In this document: one piece after another, positions 1-8,662 of the stretch | Position numbering within the stretch: position 1 is the first letter of the stretch | Layout: every line of letters begins with the position of its first letter | Origin: Flavobacteriia bacterium | GTDB taxonomy: Bacteria > Bacteroidota > Bacteroidia > Flavobacteriales_D > Crocinitomicaceae | Assembly: GCA_947455255.1 (NCBI GenBank) | Contig: CANGOA010000016.1 | Coordinates: 1 to 32,013, forward strand | Reading direction: 5' to 3' | Length of the DNA: 32,013 nt | The notes under the pieces: model-generated | What the model saw: only the letters and a program-made list of their open reading frames with translations | The model's database searches: none | What the model was told of the DNA's origin: nothing | Translations under genes and position numbers: made by a program

Positions 1-1368
1 ATTATAAACTCCAAAATCTAAAGCCATCGTACACGCTTTTATCAAACGCTCACGGGTATATTTCTTTTCTAAAGAAAGAATGCCTAAACAACTTTTATAA
101 GACTGTTCTGGGTGTTGTTTTTTATCTAAAATCAAACAAATAAACTCTTGCACATATTTATCCATAGTTTCAGCCTAAGAAATAAATCGCTGAGGGTTCC
201 AGTCTGTCATAAATTGATGAGAACTAGCCATGTGTTCTTTTATGGTTGTATAATTGTATGGACTTTTAATTCTTTGGTGAAAAGCAATACGATTATGCCC
301 AAGGTAAATTTCAACCGAGGTTTCAGTGTATAGTAATTTCACTTTCTTGCCGATATTTAAATAAGGAACACTGTAATAATGTTTGTCTTCTCCTAAAAAT
401 GCATGACCATTATTTAGTACTGTAACTATGGCTTGTCTTCGAAGTTCAAATCGTTCTTGTGGTAATGGACTAAGTTCGTGTTTCTCTAACTCAAAAAATA
501 AGTCTTGTCGACTAAAGGTTTTACCTGTCAAAATGGAAGTGTTATGTTTCTCTAATAACAACCAAATTTCTTTATTTAATGTACTTAAAGAGAAAAAGTG
601 TTTCGTTTTTATATGAGCATAAACTCTTGTATATAATATCTTTACAGCTCCTTCAACCAAAGATTTATCTTTTGGTCTATATGCCCTTGCAGGTAAAATT
701 GTTGTAGAATAATGTTCGGATAAATGCATGCTTGAGGAACTCCTCCGAAAAAATGTAAAGCATTTTCTACCGAATGTATAAAATCAGCTTTCTTTTGACT
801 AATACTAGCCTCAGCATAAGTCATTTGACTAGCACCTAAAATGGCAACCAAAAACTCTACTTCAATGATTTAACCACTTTCTTTATCTATAATACTAAGT
901 TTTTGACCTACATAATCAATGTACATTTTATCACCCGCTTTGTGGTCAATATGCATCGTAGGTTTAATGTTCGTTCGTTGGCTCCAACGATAGTATAACT
1001 CACAAAAATAGGATAATTGATATCCTTCAGGATACTTGGATTTGTAATCTAACCACAACAGTTCTCTAGTCATCCCAACTTTTTTAAGTTGCTTTTCCAT
1101 AAATGGAAAAAATGAATACAAAGAGGTTAATTTTGGAGATAGTTCAGGCTTATTTTGACCTAAAAACAAAGATTCTAACTCCAAGTCATTCACGGAAGAA
1201 AGTTCTTCAAACGTTTTTTTTAGAACTCAAAAATTGGTTGATATACTTTTTTACAGTATTGCGTGATAACTGCAGGTATTCACTTATAAAAATCTTACTC
1301 TTACCTTGGGTGTAGAGCTTGATTACATTTCTTAATTTACTCATATCAATCGGTTTTCCAGACATCAT
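1..1368 (-). pseudogene. istA: Broken IS21-family transposase IstA (incomplete at window edge)
   Basis: Reading from 1368 downwards, the translation follows the Bacteroidota IstA pattern: N-terminal MSGKPIDMSKLRNVIKLY helix-turn-helix region, then DKMYIDYVGQKL and SEHYSTTILPARAYRPKDK (integrase-type DDE core), and near the window edge the C-terminal HPEQSYKSCLGILSL. Four lesions are visible. A run of eight A (minus strand, about 1213-1220) shifts the frame where seven would keep it open. A TAA at 870-872 stands where Glu is expected (DKESG-stop-IIEVEF). A deletion of about 20 codons with a frameshift joins GGVPQA to SEHYSTT at about 721-731. A TAG at 175-177 stands where Trp is expected (RFIS-stop-AETMDKY). 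The C-terminus and any istB lie outside the window. The family call is firm from recognised motifs; the expected residues are from memory of the family. The element must be non-autonomous. Confidence 0.88.
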
Positions 1369-1430
1369 TCAAGTTTTGGTTAAACTCGAAGATAATCTAC
1401 CTATAACTACGAAAAAAATCAGATTATTTT

Positions 1431-1480
1431 AGGTGGTCAAGATGCTCCGGAATTGGGTGGTCAGTATTAGCGGATTTTCC
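1431..1480. repeat. Outer end of the IS21 element, two terminal GGTGGTCA repeats
   Basis: GGTGGTCA occurs at 1432-1439 and again at 1456-1463, 24 bases apart, each followed by a related block (CCGGAATT and GCGGATTT). It lies just upstream of the istA start and just before an unrelated transposase scrap. IS21 elements typically carry several short repeats at each end as transposase sites, so this is read as the element boundary. The exact end base cannot be fixed because the other end is outside the window. Confidence 0.55.
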
Positions 1481-1575
1481 AGCTAATGGAGGAATCGAAT
1501 TATTAAGAGGAATTAGAAAGTATATTGATTTTTACAACAATTAGAGAAAGCATAATTCATTGAATCAAATCGCTC
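1481..1575 (+). pseudogene. C-terminal scrap of an IS3-type (rve) transposase
   Basis: One frame reads PANGGIELLRGIRKYIDFYNN, then a TAG, then RKHNSLNQIAPNNF. This matches the end of IS3-family OrfB integrases, where a segment such as ANGGIELY...YFxFYNxxRxHxSLxxxTP precedes the stop. Everything upstream is missing, and the left edge coincides with the end of the IS21 element, so IS21 probably inserted into, or recombined with, an older IS3 copy. The fragment is too short to name the group and has an internal stop, so it is not functional. Confidence 0.5.
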
Positions 1576-1614
1576 CAAATAATTTTCGCCCTTCTTTTTT
1601 ATCAGACAACAATA

Positions 1615-2646
1615 TTATTCAATATAATCTTGAGAAAAAGGAGTTCCTGATTTTAGGTCTTTTTTCGCTTTTTTACCTATTATTAATTTATAGTTTCTTG
1701 GATGTAACCCATTTCCTGGCCTTACAACTCTAATATTTTCTTCTGTAAACAACTCACCTTTATTTATATTATGTGAAACATAAATGGATCTTTTAAAAAT
1801 TAAACTGTTTTTTTCAGAATCCTGAACATTTAGCTGTATAGAACCTAATGCCAATGATGCTTTTTTAGCCTCATCAACCAATAATTTCATTTCATGAGGT
1901 TCCATACTAAACGCACTATCTACACCACCATCTGATCTTCTAATAGTAAAATGTTTTTCAATTACAGTAGCCCCCAATCCAACGGATGCAATTGAAACAC
2001 CAATCCCCATTGTATGGTCACTTAAACCAATATTACAATCTGGAAAAAGTTTTTTAAATACAGGAATTGTATTCAAATTTGTGTTTTCTGGAGAAGCGGG
2101 GTATGTACTTGTACATTTTAATATTGTTATATTTTTACATCCATTTTCTCTTAAAACATTTACAGACTCTTGAATGTCAAAAATATTTGAAATTCCAGTA
2201 CTCATAATTACTGGTTTTCCTGTTTTTGCAACTTTAGCTAACAATGGATGATGATTGTTTTCAAAAGATGCAATTTTATACAAAGGAACATTTAAAGATT
2301 CTAAAAAATCAACAGAAGTTTCGTCAAATGGAGAGCTAAAAGCAATCAAACCTAATTTGTTGGCAAAATCGAACAACTCTTTATGCCATTCCCATGGAGT
2401 ATACGCCATTTTGTAAAGTTCATATAAATTTTTACCTTTCCATAAAGAATTTTCATCTTTTATTTCAAACATACCGCCTCTCTGGTTTAATGTTAAGGTA
2501 TCGGCAGTATAAGTTTGAAACTTAATTGCATTTACGCCACAATTAGATGCTTCTTTTATGATTTCCTTTGCTCTTTCTAGTGATTGGTTATGATTGCCAC
2601 TCATTTCTGCAATAATAAAAGGGGTATTTGTTGGAAAACTTATCAT
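1615..2646 (-). CDS. pseI: Pseudaminic acid synthase (NeuB/PseI family)
   Basis: This enzyme condenses phosphoenolpyruvate with a 2,4-diacylamino-2,4,6-trideoxy hexose to form the nine-carbon pseudaminic acid in the cytoplasm. The 343 residues are full length. The NeuB TIM barrel covers about residues 10-270, with the opening FIIAEMSGNH, KFQTY, the LWKGKNLYELYKMAYTPWEWH segment split by a PseI-like loop, KCTSTYP, and the presumed metal ligands His211 (GLSDH) and His232 (EKHF). A SAF/antifreeze-like domain follows at about 285-343 (FKRSIYVSHNINKGE, VRPGNGLHPR). The LYELY...TPWEWH segment favours PseI over sialic or legionaminic acid synthases. It is the last gene of the operon, 3 bases after the formyltransferase. 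Family certain; exact sugar inferred from motifs and from pseB/pseC in the same operon. Confidence 0.88.
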   Translation of the reverse strand: MISFPTNTPFIIAEMSGNHNQSLERAKEIIKEASNCGVNAIKFQTYTADTLTLNQRGGMFEIKDENSLWKGKNLYELYKMAYTPWEWHKELFDFANKLGLIAFSSPFDETSVDFLESLNVPLYKIASFENNHHPLLAKVAKTGKPVIMSTGISNIFDIQESVNVLRENGCKNITILKCTSTYPASPENTNLNTIPVFKKLFPDCNIGLSDHTMGIGVSIASVGLGATVIEKHFTIRRSDGGVDSAFSMEPHEMKLLVDEAKKASLALGSIQLNVQDSEKNSLIFKRSIYVSHNINKGELFTEENIRVVRPGNGLHPRNYKLIIGKKAKKDLKSGTPFSQDYIE

Positions 2647-2649
2647 AGT

Positions 2650-3513
2650 TTATTTCAAAATATCAAAGATATTAATATCTTCTTCAAATTCAAAGTCAGT
2701 AATTTGCAAACAACCATTTGGGGTTTTTACAATCGGTAAGCTATTTTCTAAAAATAAAATCGATCCATTTTCAATATCATTACTGAAACCAAAATCACTA
2801 TAAGTAACTTTATGGATTATAATTTTATTCTTATTTAGATAAGAAAATGCTCCTGGATAAGGTTTACTTTGAGCTCTTACCCAATTAGAAATTCTTTCTT
2901 TTTGCCAGGACCAATTAATTTGTCCATCTTCTTTTGTTCTTTTTCCAAAATAAGTTGCAATTTCATTTTTTTGTTTTTTTAAAGAAAACGAATTAGATTC
3001 AATAGATTTTAATGTCTCTAAGACAAATTTTGGATATAATTCTTTAAATTTCAATAATAAATCAGCTCCTGTTTCATAAGGTTCTATTGATACATTAATT
3101 TGGCTAATTATATCTCCAGTATCACAATTTTCATCAATGATATGGGAAGTTATGCCAGTTTGTGTTTCATTATTAATTATTGCCCACACATGAGGCGTTC
3201 TTCCTCTGTATTTTGGAAGTAAAGAGCCATGAAAGTTTATAGCAATTTTTTTTGGTAGGTTTATAATATCTTTTTCAACAATAAACAAATAATTTACTGA
3301 TACAATTACATCACATTCCAAATTACCTAAAATATTAATTGCTCTTCCGTTTCTTGGATTACCAGCATAATATGCAATATTATTTTTTAAAGAAAAATTA
3401 ATAATTGATTCTGACATCCTATCACAAAGTACAAAATTTATTTTATACTCAGTTATTAGCATTTTAAAAACGGCAAGTCCTAAACCACCACTAATCAGTA
3501 AGCCAATTTTCAT
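2650..3513 (-). CDS. N10-formyl-THF-dependent sugar formyltransferase
   Basis: The 287 residues have the formyltransferase fold of Fmt and sugar N-formyltransferases. The catalytic triad is visible as Asn93 and His95 in INFHGSLLPKYRG and Asp131 in the CDTGDII loop. A C-terminal subdomain (about 200-287, with WVRAQSKPYPGAF) resembles the Fmt/ArnA-type C-domain. It lacks the typical Fmt N-terminal FAGT opening, and its place between a GNAT and pseI argues for a sugar substrate. The natural candidate is the 4-amino group of the UDP-linked altrosamine intermediate, giving an N-formyl nonulosonic acid. It overlaps the GNAT gene by 23 bases and ends 3 bases before pseI. A role as the housekeeping methionyl-tRNA formyltransferase is unlikely in this setting. 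Family sure; substrate inferred. Confidence 0.82.
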   Translation of the reverse strand: MKIGLLISGGLGLAVFKMLITEYKINFVLCDRMSESIINFSLKNNIAYYAGNPRNGRAINILGNLECDVIVSVNYLFIVEKDIINLPKKIAINFHGSLLPKYRGRTPHVWAIINNETQTGITSHIIDENCDTGDIISQINVSIEPYETGADLLLKFKELYPKFVLETLKSIESNSFSLKKQKNEIATYFGKRTKEDGQINWSWQKERISNWVRAQSKPYPGAFSYLNKNKIIIHKVTYSDFGFSNDIENGSILFLENSLPIVKTPNGCLQITDFEFEEDINIFDILK

Positions 3514-4069
3514 ATATTTTATTAAAATAAGAATATATTAATACATCGTAATATTTTTTTTCAAAAAACATGTGATTCTTCAAAATTGCTTCTTTCTCAA
3601 AACCTATATTTTCTAATACCTCTATATATTGCTTACGCGATTCAATATTATAAACTGTAGTATGGTTTTTTTTTAAATTTATCTCATCAAAACTTATTAA
3701 AAAAATCATTCTCAGAAATTCTGTAAACTTTAATTGAAAATTATTATTATTATTTTCTAACAAGAATGAGATTTCAGCATTTTTACTTTCCCAATCAATA
3801 TGAACCAATCCTCCATATCCAATTAAAACATCGTCATGTAAAAAACTAAATAATAACTGTTTAGGGAATTCTTCCTCAAATAATTTGTCAACTACTTTAG
3901 CATAATAAACATCTTGTTGTTCTTTAGATATTTTTTCTTTTTGTCTCAAAATTTCTATTTGAGAATTTCTCCAGCTTAATATTTCATATTTGTCTTCGGT
4001 TCTAATGGGTACAAGCTTGTATCCATTAGAAGACCACTCAGTATTAGACAAACATTTATATTTACGCAT
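3491..4069 (-). CDS. pseH: GNAT acetyltransferase, PseH-like
   Basis: The 192 residues fit the RimJ/RimL-type GNAT family that includes PseH, which acetylates UDP-4-amino-4,6-dideoxy-N-acetyl-altrosamine using acetyl-CoA. Visible features are the N-terminal substrate strand YKLVPIRTEDKYEILSWRN, the central IGYGGLVHIDWESKNAEISFLL (strands before the acetyl-CoA loop), a helical stretch, and the closing VYNIESRKQYIEVLENIGFEKE typical of these enzymes. The acetyl-CoA loop itself is degenerate, with NNNNNF where a Q/RxxGxG/A motif is usual. Its ATG follows directly on the stop codon of the broken gene upstream (TAA then ATG, 4072-4067), so it was once coupled to that gene. It now sits behind the insertion-sequence graveyard, so its promoter is unclear. 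Function from family and context. Confidence 0.68.
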   Translation of the reverse strand: MRKYKCLSNTEWSSNGYKLVPIRTEDKYEILSWRNSQIEILRQKEKISKEQQDVYYAKVVDKLFEEEFPKQLLFSFLHDDVLIGYGGLVHIDWESKNAEISFLLENNNNNFQLKFTEFLRMIFLISFDEINLKKNHTTVYNIESRKQYIEVLENIGFEKEAILKNHMFFEKKYYDVLIYSYFNKIYENWLTD

Positions 4070-4268
4070 TTAATTCAATTTTTCAAAAAACCACCATGTA
4101 ATATCGTCAAAACCTGCACTATCATATTCATATCACCATAGAAACCCATAATCGACCAATTTCATATTAAAATACTCTAAAAATAATTTTCCAAAATCCC
4201 GCTTAAACAATTAATTAAGTTATCCTTGATACTCAATCATAATAGTATATCTGTTATAATACTTTATG
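4070..4268 (-). pseudogene. C-terminal fragment of an unidentified operon gene
   Basis: One frame reads IKYYNRYTIMIEYQG-stop-LN-stop-LFKRDFGKLFLEYF, then NMKLVDYGFLW-stop-YEYDSAGFDD and ITWWFFEKLN, and ends in TAA immediately before the pseH ATG. The three internal stops are TAA 4220-4222, TAA 4211-4213 and TGA 4133-4135; the first two would be GAA by a single change. Coherent aromatic-rich protein sequence on both sides of the stops shows a formerly real gene. Its N-terminal part is cut off at the IS30 scrap that ends at 4275. The ending loosely resembles some small methyltransferases, but I do not recognise it with confidence. It does not look like the end of a PseG hydrolase. Confidence 0.6.
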
Positions 4269-4274
4269 CTGAAT

Positions 4275-4441
4275 TCAAGCTACAAATGCAACTTTTGGGT
4301 TAAACAATAATTTTTCCATTACAAATATAGGTGTTTCATAGTTATATAACTTTCTAGGTCTGTCATTTAATTTATCCTGTATTGCTTCTATATATTCATC
4401 TGAATAATCATCAAAATTACGCTTTTTTTTGATTAGACTAT
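4275..4441 (-). pseudogene. C-terminal scrap of an IS30-family transposase
   Basis: The frame reads LIKKKRNFDDYSDEYIEAI, then QDKLNDRPRKLYNYETP, IFVMEKLLF and NPKVAFVA before TGA at 4275-4277. The KLNxRPRKxxxYxTP block is the hallmark end of IS30-family DDE transposases, and Bacteroidota members often finish in KVAFVT. The catalytic domain is absent, so this is a dead remnant. It abuts the truncated operon gene, suggesting that IS30 insertion and later deletion destroyed that gene's front half. Confidence 0.7.
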
Positions 4442-4489
4442 CGATATAATCAACAATCGAGTTTATTTTTTTGATGTGCTGAGACTATA

Positions 4490-5894
4490 TAATTAACTCT
4501 TATCTATAGTTGAAAAAATTCACATCCCTGGTTCCTCTGTTTTTTTCGATTTGCATCTGCAATTTTAGCATATATACTTTTTTATATTGCATTGGTTTTG
4601 TTTCCGTGCTTGTGATAATTCAGTATTTCTTTCTCATGATTTGATACTAGATTTCTAAAGTTTTACATTTCATTTATCGTACATTTTTCATAGTTTTCAT
4701 TCCAATTACCGAGATTTTTTCGTTTAAAAACGGCTCATATTCAGAAGGTTTAGCTTGATACCAATTTCTAAATTCCAATAGGATGTAACATGCCTCTTCC
4801 ATACACGGAAAATGTTTAAATAACAATTTCGACCTTTTCTGTTGATAGATATTCCAATTTTCTTGATGAATTACTCACAGATAACGACTCCTAGCAAATA
4901 GTTCCGGTAACGTTTCACCATTTTCAATCACTGGTGGCTTGTACATTTTTGACACCTTAAGTTTAGGCCCTATATTTTTTTATTTTTTGACTCTTTGTAT
5001 TATTTTTCATGTGTTACTTGTGCTTCTCGTTGTAGTTTTAAGGCTTCTTGTTTTAGTCTATTTCTTAAAGACTGTAGATAATCAATTACATTTTGTATTA
5101 CATGAAATTTATCCGCTATTTGAATGGCATTTGGGAAAACATCCGTTGATATTTTTTTTTAAATGTAGCTACTAAATCTCTGTATACATACTTGACTTCA
5201 TTGATTTTACCTCAAAATTTTTCAAGACATTATTTTACTTCGTTAATTTTTATTGTAGAACACATTAGAGCAACTTTTCCTGTTTGAGCATTACTGAAAA
5301 TTGTGTGAAATCTATTGTTACTATGCTTTTCATCAATAGCCATATGTTCGCCAATATGTTCTGACTTTAGAATTAGGCACTAAAATAGTTGCTAAATACC
5401 CCTTTATCTACCTCTATATCATAGCAATGAAGTATCTATTGTGTTTCTTCTTTTGAAAACTTGAAATTTGGTCTTTTATCCAACAATAAAATTTACCATA
5501 AGCCAAACCTAAAACTTTACAAATTACATTGATATCGAAAGGTAGATTCTCAGTCAAATTCTTTTAAAAAAAGCACCAAACTCTTTGGTGACTTTTGTGC
5601 CTTCTATCGTGTAATCATTCGTGTTGTAAAACTTTTAGTCCCAAGATTATCTCCTCTTCATTTCCAACGCCTGCGCTTGATTTGTAATATACATTGACGA
5701 CCATTCAATGGGAAATAGGTGAGTTCGACTATACTCAAATAGCCATTCAAAACTCAATCAGCTTCAACAGGAAATAAATCTTCTTTTTCAACTAATAATA
5801 TAACTAAAAGTTCAGATTTACTATCGTCAACACTTTCGATAGTAAATGATTCTAAAATATTAGCAGGAACGATTTACTGAATAAGCGTGATCAT
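4490..5894 (-). pseudogene. Decayed ISL3-type (ISAon1-like) transposase
   Basis: Pieces of one transposase are readable in order along the minus strand, in shifting frames with many stops. They run from MITLIQ-stop-IVPANILESF (start near 5894), through LTYFPLNGRQCILQIKRRRW (the N-terminal region with a basic RRRW), AIDEKHSNNRFHTIFSNAQ (start of the DDE domain), DVFPNAIQIADKFHVIQNV (second catalytic region) and MYKPPVIENGETLPELFARS, to WYQAKPSEYEPF and a degraded GNKTNAI-type C-terminal segment near 4560-4620. This order matches ISL3-family transposases of the ISAon1 kind. Lesions are too many to list, so the copy is old. From 5895 to 6051 I see no coding or structural signal. Confidence 0.75.
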
Positions 5895-6051
5895 TAGTGA
5901 ATCTATAAATTCAAATATAAGAATTATAGCCACAGCACATCAAAATAATATTTGTCCCAACAATCAAGCATTATTGACCGATAAACTTCACCGCCCTAAA
6001 ATGAAAAGAAGATTTTTAAGTAATATATTATTTCAAATCCCACAATAACAT

Positions 6052-6077
6052 ATCAAAAAACCAGGGCAAACGCATTT
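6052..6077. repeat. Left target-site duplication and inverted repeat of the ISAs1 element
   Basis: ATCAAAAAA (6052-6060) is the target-site copy. One base later the terminal repeat CAGGGCAAACGCATTT (6062-6077) begins. The partner is at 8663-8687. The base at 6061 (C) may belong to a 10-bp duplication with one mismatch. Confidence 0.8.
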
Positions 6078-6989
6078 GAATTAATAATTAAACAATTAAT
6101 AACTATTTAATAATCAAAAGTTTAGATTTGTTTTTGCTTTTAAAATTTATTGTATTTACTTGATAATCAAAAAAAATATAATATAATATTATATCAACAA
6201 CGAGAATATTTGATTTTTTTGATGGTTTAACAGATTTTAGAACTCCTTATCGAAATAAACGCCATTAGCTTATTGATATTGTTTCGATTTGAATTTGTGC
6301 TGTAATTTGTGGTACTGATTCATGGGAAGAGATTGAAGCTTATGCGAAAATTAAAAAGGATTGTTTAACCAAATTTTTAAGTCTTACAAATGGAATACCA
6401 TCTCATGATACGATTAATAGAGTTATGAGCTCAATATGTCCACTAGAATTTGAAGAGTGTTTTAAAAATTGGATAAAATCGATTATTAATAGTTCTGAAG
6501 AAGATGTAATTACAATCGATGGAAAAACTATTTGTGGCGCTAAGGTTAATGGTAAGTCTCCTATACATATGGTAAGCGCTTGGTCTTCATTTAACAACAT
6601 TGTTTTAGGACAAATAAAAGTAGATGAAAAATCAAATGAGATAACAGCGATACCAACGCTAATTGAAAGTTTAGCAATTGAAGGAGCGGTAATTACAATA
6701 GATGCAACAGGGGTGTCAAAGTGCTATTAATGAACTGATAATAAGTAGAAAAAGCAATTACATTTTGGCATTGAAAGAAAATCAATCTTCATTCTTAGAA
6801 CAAGTTAAAGATGAATTTACATTTTCAAAATCAGAAACTACAATAGAGGACATAAATTACGGTTATGGTAGAATTGAAACGCGAAAATCTAGTGTTATTT
6901 TAGATTTTAAACATTTGTAAAATTACGGAAAATGAAAAAAAATAAACGTAAATAATTAATATTGAGAGTTTAATAGAATATAAAAACAA

Positions 6990-7033
6990 AGAAAAAAGAC
7001 ACTATCCGACACTATCCCACTAAGTGTGTAAAC
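6990..7033. repeat. Left target duplication and end of the IS256 element
   Basis: AGAAAAAA (6990-6997) is followed by GACACTATCC twice in tandem and then the inverted-repeat core ending in AAGTGTGTAAAC. The partner sequences are at 8335-8368. A target site made only of A and G in an AT-rich region could match by chance, so the boundary is supported mainly by agreement with the inverted repeats. Confidence 0.7.
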
Positions 7034-7040
7034 ACGATTT

Positions 7041-8238
7041 TTAGTTAATTATTCTATCTTCAAAAATAATTAAAAATTGGCCATATATCGTTCCCCATTC
7101 TCTAATAGGCATTGTCCATTTTTTAGCCGATTCATTAACAGCTAAATATACAGATTTCATTACAGCCTCATCGGTTGGGAACGAAAGTTTGTTTTTTGTA
7201 TATTTCCTGATTTTTCCATTATGATTTTCTATAATGTTAGTAGTGTAAATGATGCGTCTAATCTCTACAGGGAACTCAAAAAAGGCGGTTATTTCACTCC
7301 AATTTGTTCTCCAACTTTTAATTGCATACAAATATTTACCTCCCCAGTTTTCTTCTAAATCGTTTAACGCTTGTACTGCAACTTCTACATTTGTAGCAAT
7401 ATAGATGTTTTTCATGTCCGCACTAAATGCTTTTCGATCTTTGTAGGATACAAATTTACAGGAGTTTCTGATTTGATGTACAACACAAATTTGTTTGGTA
7501 CAATTAGGGAAAACATTAGCAATGGCATCACTAAATCCAGTTAGATTGTCTGTTGCTGAAATTAATATATCCTTGACTCCATGAGCCTTTAAATCACTTA
7601 AAACTGTTATCCAGTAGGATGTAGATTCATTTTTACCTAACCATAAACCAAGTACTTCTTTTTTTACCGTCTTGTTTTAATCCGATTACGATATAAATAG
7701 TTTTATTTATAACCTTTCCTCCATCTCTTACTTTAAAACTTATCCCATCCATCCAAACGATAAAATAGAGTGACTCTAATGGTCGGTTCTGCCAAGTTTA
7801 AATATCTTCCGTTACTCTATCTGTAATTCTTAAAATAGCTGATGTTGACACTTTAAACCCTTAAACTTCTCTGATTTGTTCTTCAAAGTCGCTATTTGTC
7901 ATCCCTTTAGCGTAAAGAGAAATGATTACATTTTCAATGCCATCAGCAATTGTTTTTCGTTTTGGTACAACTATTGGTTCAAAACTTCCTTCGCGATCTC
8001 TTGGAACTTCAATAGAAAATTCACCATCTACTGTCTTGATTTGTTTATTAGAATGACCATTACGAGTATTGGGATTACCAGACTTTTCACTCTTCAAACA
8101 ACCTAAATGAGCATCCATTTCTCCTTCTAAAAGTTGCTCAACTCCACGCTTTTGGAGTTCTTTGGTGAATGCTAAAAGTTCAACTCCACTGGTGAATTGT
8201 TTTAGAAATTCACTTTTTAATAAATCTTCTTTTTTCAT
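7041..8238 (-). pseudogene. Broken IS256-family transposase
   Basis: The gene starts at 8238 (MKKEDLLKSEFLKQF) and runs through the family landmarks GVEQLLEGEMDAHLG, NTRNGHSNKQIKT, VPRDREGSFEP and KGMTNSDFEEQIREV. It then meets TAA at 7861-7863 (Tyr expected) and TAA at 7798-7800 (in DI-stop-TWQNRPLES, Lys expected). WMDGI with the first catalytic Asp follows. A run of seven A at about 7665-7671, where six keep the frame, shifts it before EVLGLWLGKNEST. After that the frame is open to the end: SATDNLTGFSDAI (second Asp region), VVHQIRNS, TTNIIE and the stop at 7041-7043. Three independent lesions make it inactive. Corrected length would be about 398 residues, normal for the family. Confidence 0.9.
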
Positions 8239-8256
8239 AATTGTGTGTTTAAATTA

Positions 8257-8330
8257 CTAAAAAGTTATTTCCGAAAATTATTTTTAGGCCTTTTTGGAGG
8301 AGGCCAAAAAATTTTCAGAATAACTTTTAG
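8257..8330. repeat. Long inverted repeat in the leader of the IS256 transposase
   Basis: CTAAAAAGTTATT (8257-8269) pairs with AATAACTTTTAG (8319-8330), and the pairing continues with few mismatches to AGGCCT/AGGCC around a loop of about 10 bases (8291-8300). It sits between the right end of IS256 and its transposase start. Such stem-loops in insertion sequences can stop transcripts entering from outside; that role is inferred here. An alternative is a tiny inverted-repeat element inserted into the IS. Confidence 0.6.
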
Positions 8331-8662
8331 CAGGGTTTACACACTTTACGGGATACTACCAGAAAAAATCGAAAAAGCTACCAGATATTATATCTCATCA
8401 CTAACGCATAAGCATGAGCGTTTTCAGGTCATAATAAGAAACCATTGGGCGATTGAAAATAAACTTCATTGGTCTTTAGATGTAGCATTTGGTGAAGATT
8501 ACGATAGAAAAAGAAGTGAAAATGCCGCTCAAAATTTTTATTTGATAAATATAATTGCTCTAAATATGGTCAAAAACGAAGCAACTTGTATGCTCGGAAT
8601 TAAATCAAAAAGGAAGATTACAGGATGGAATGAGGGGTATTTATTGAAAATATTGGGTTTTT

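Larger units (their letters stand above)
6998..8360. mobile_element. IS256-family element nested in the ISAs1 transposase
   Basis: Imperfect inverted repeats of about 26 bp lie at 7008-7033 and 8335-8360, sharing the core AAGTGTGTAAAC and TATCCC. AGAAAAAA is repeated directly outside at 6990-6997 and 8361-8368, as expected for the 8-9 bp duplication of this family. Total length is about 1.36 kb. The left end carries GACACTATCC twice in tandem (6998-7007, 7008-7017). If the target duplication is taken at face value, the element starts at 6998 with its first 10 bases duplicated. The transposase lies on the minus strand. This insertion is younger than the ISAs1 element it interrupts. Confidence 0.85.

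Noticed and set aside
1205-1225. Programmed frameshift at the A8 run in istA
   Set aside because: IS21 IstA is not known to need a shift, and the same gene carries two nonsense codons and a deletion, so simple decay explains it.
4939-5175. 78-residue hydrophobic open frame on the plus strand
   Set aside because: It is antisense to the readable ISL3 transposase remnant and its hydrophobic look comes from AT-rich complement sequence.
6705-6720. Programmed frameshift at GGGG in the ISAs1 transposase
   Set aside because: The family makes its transposase from one frame, and upstream stops at 6266 and 6290 already inactivate the gene.
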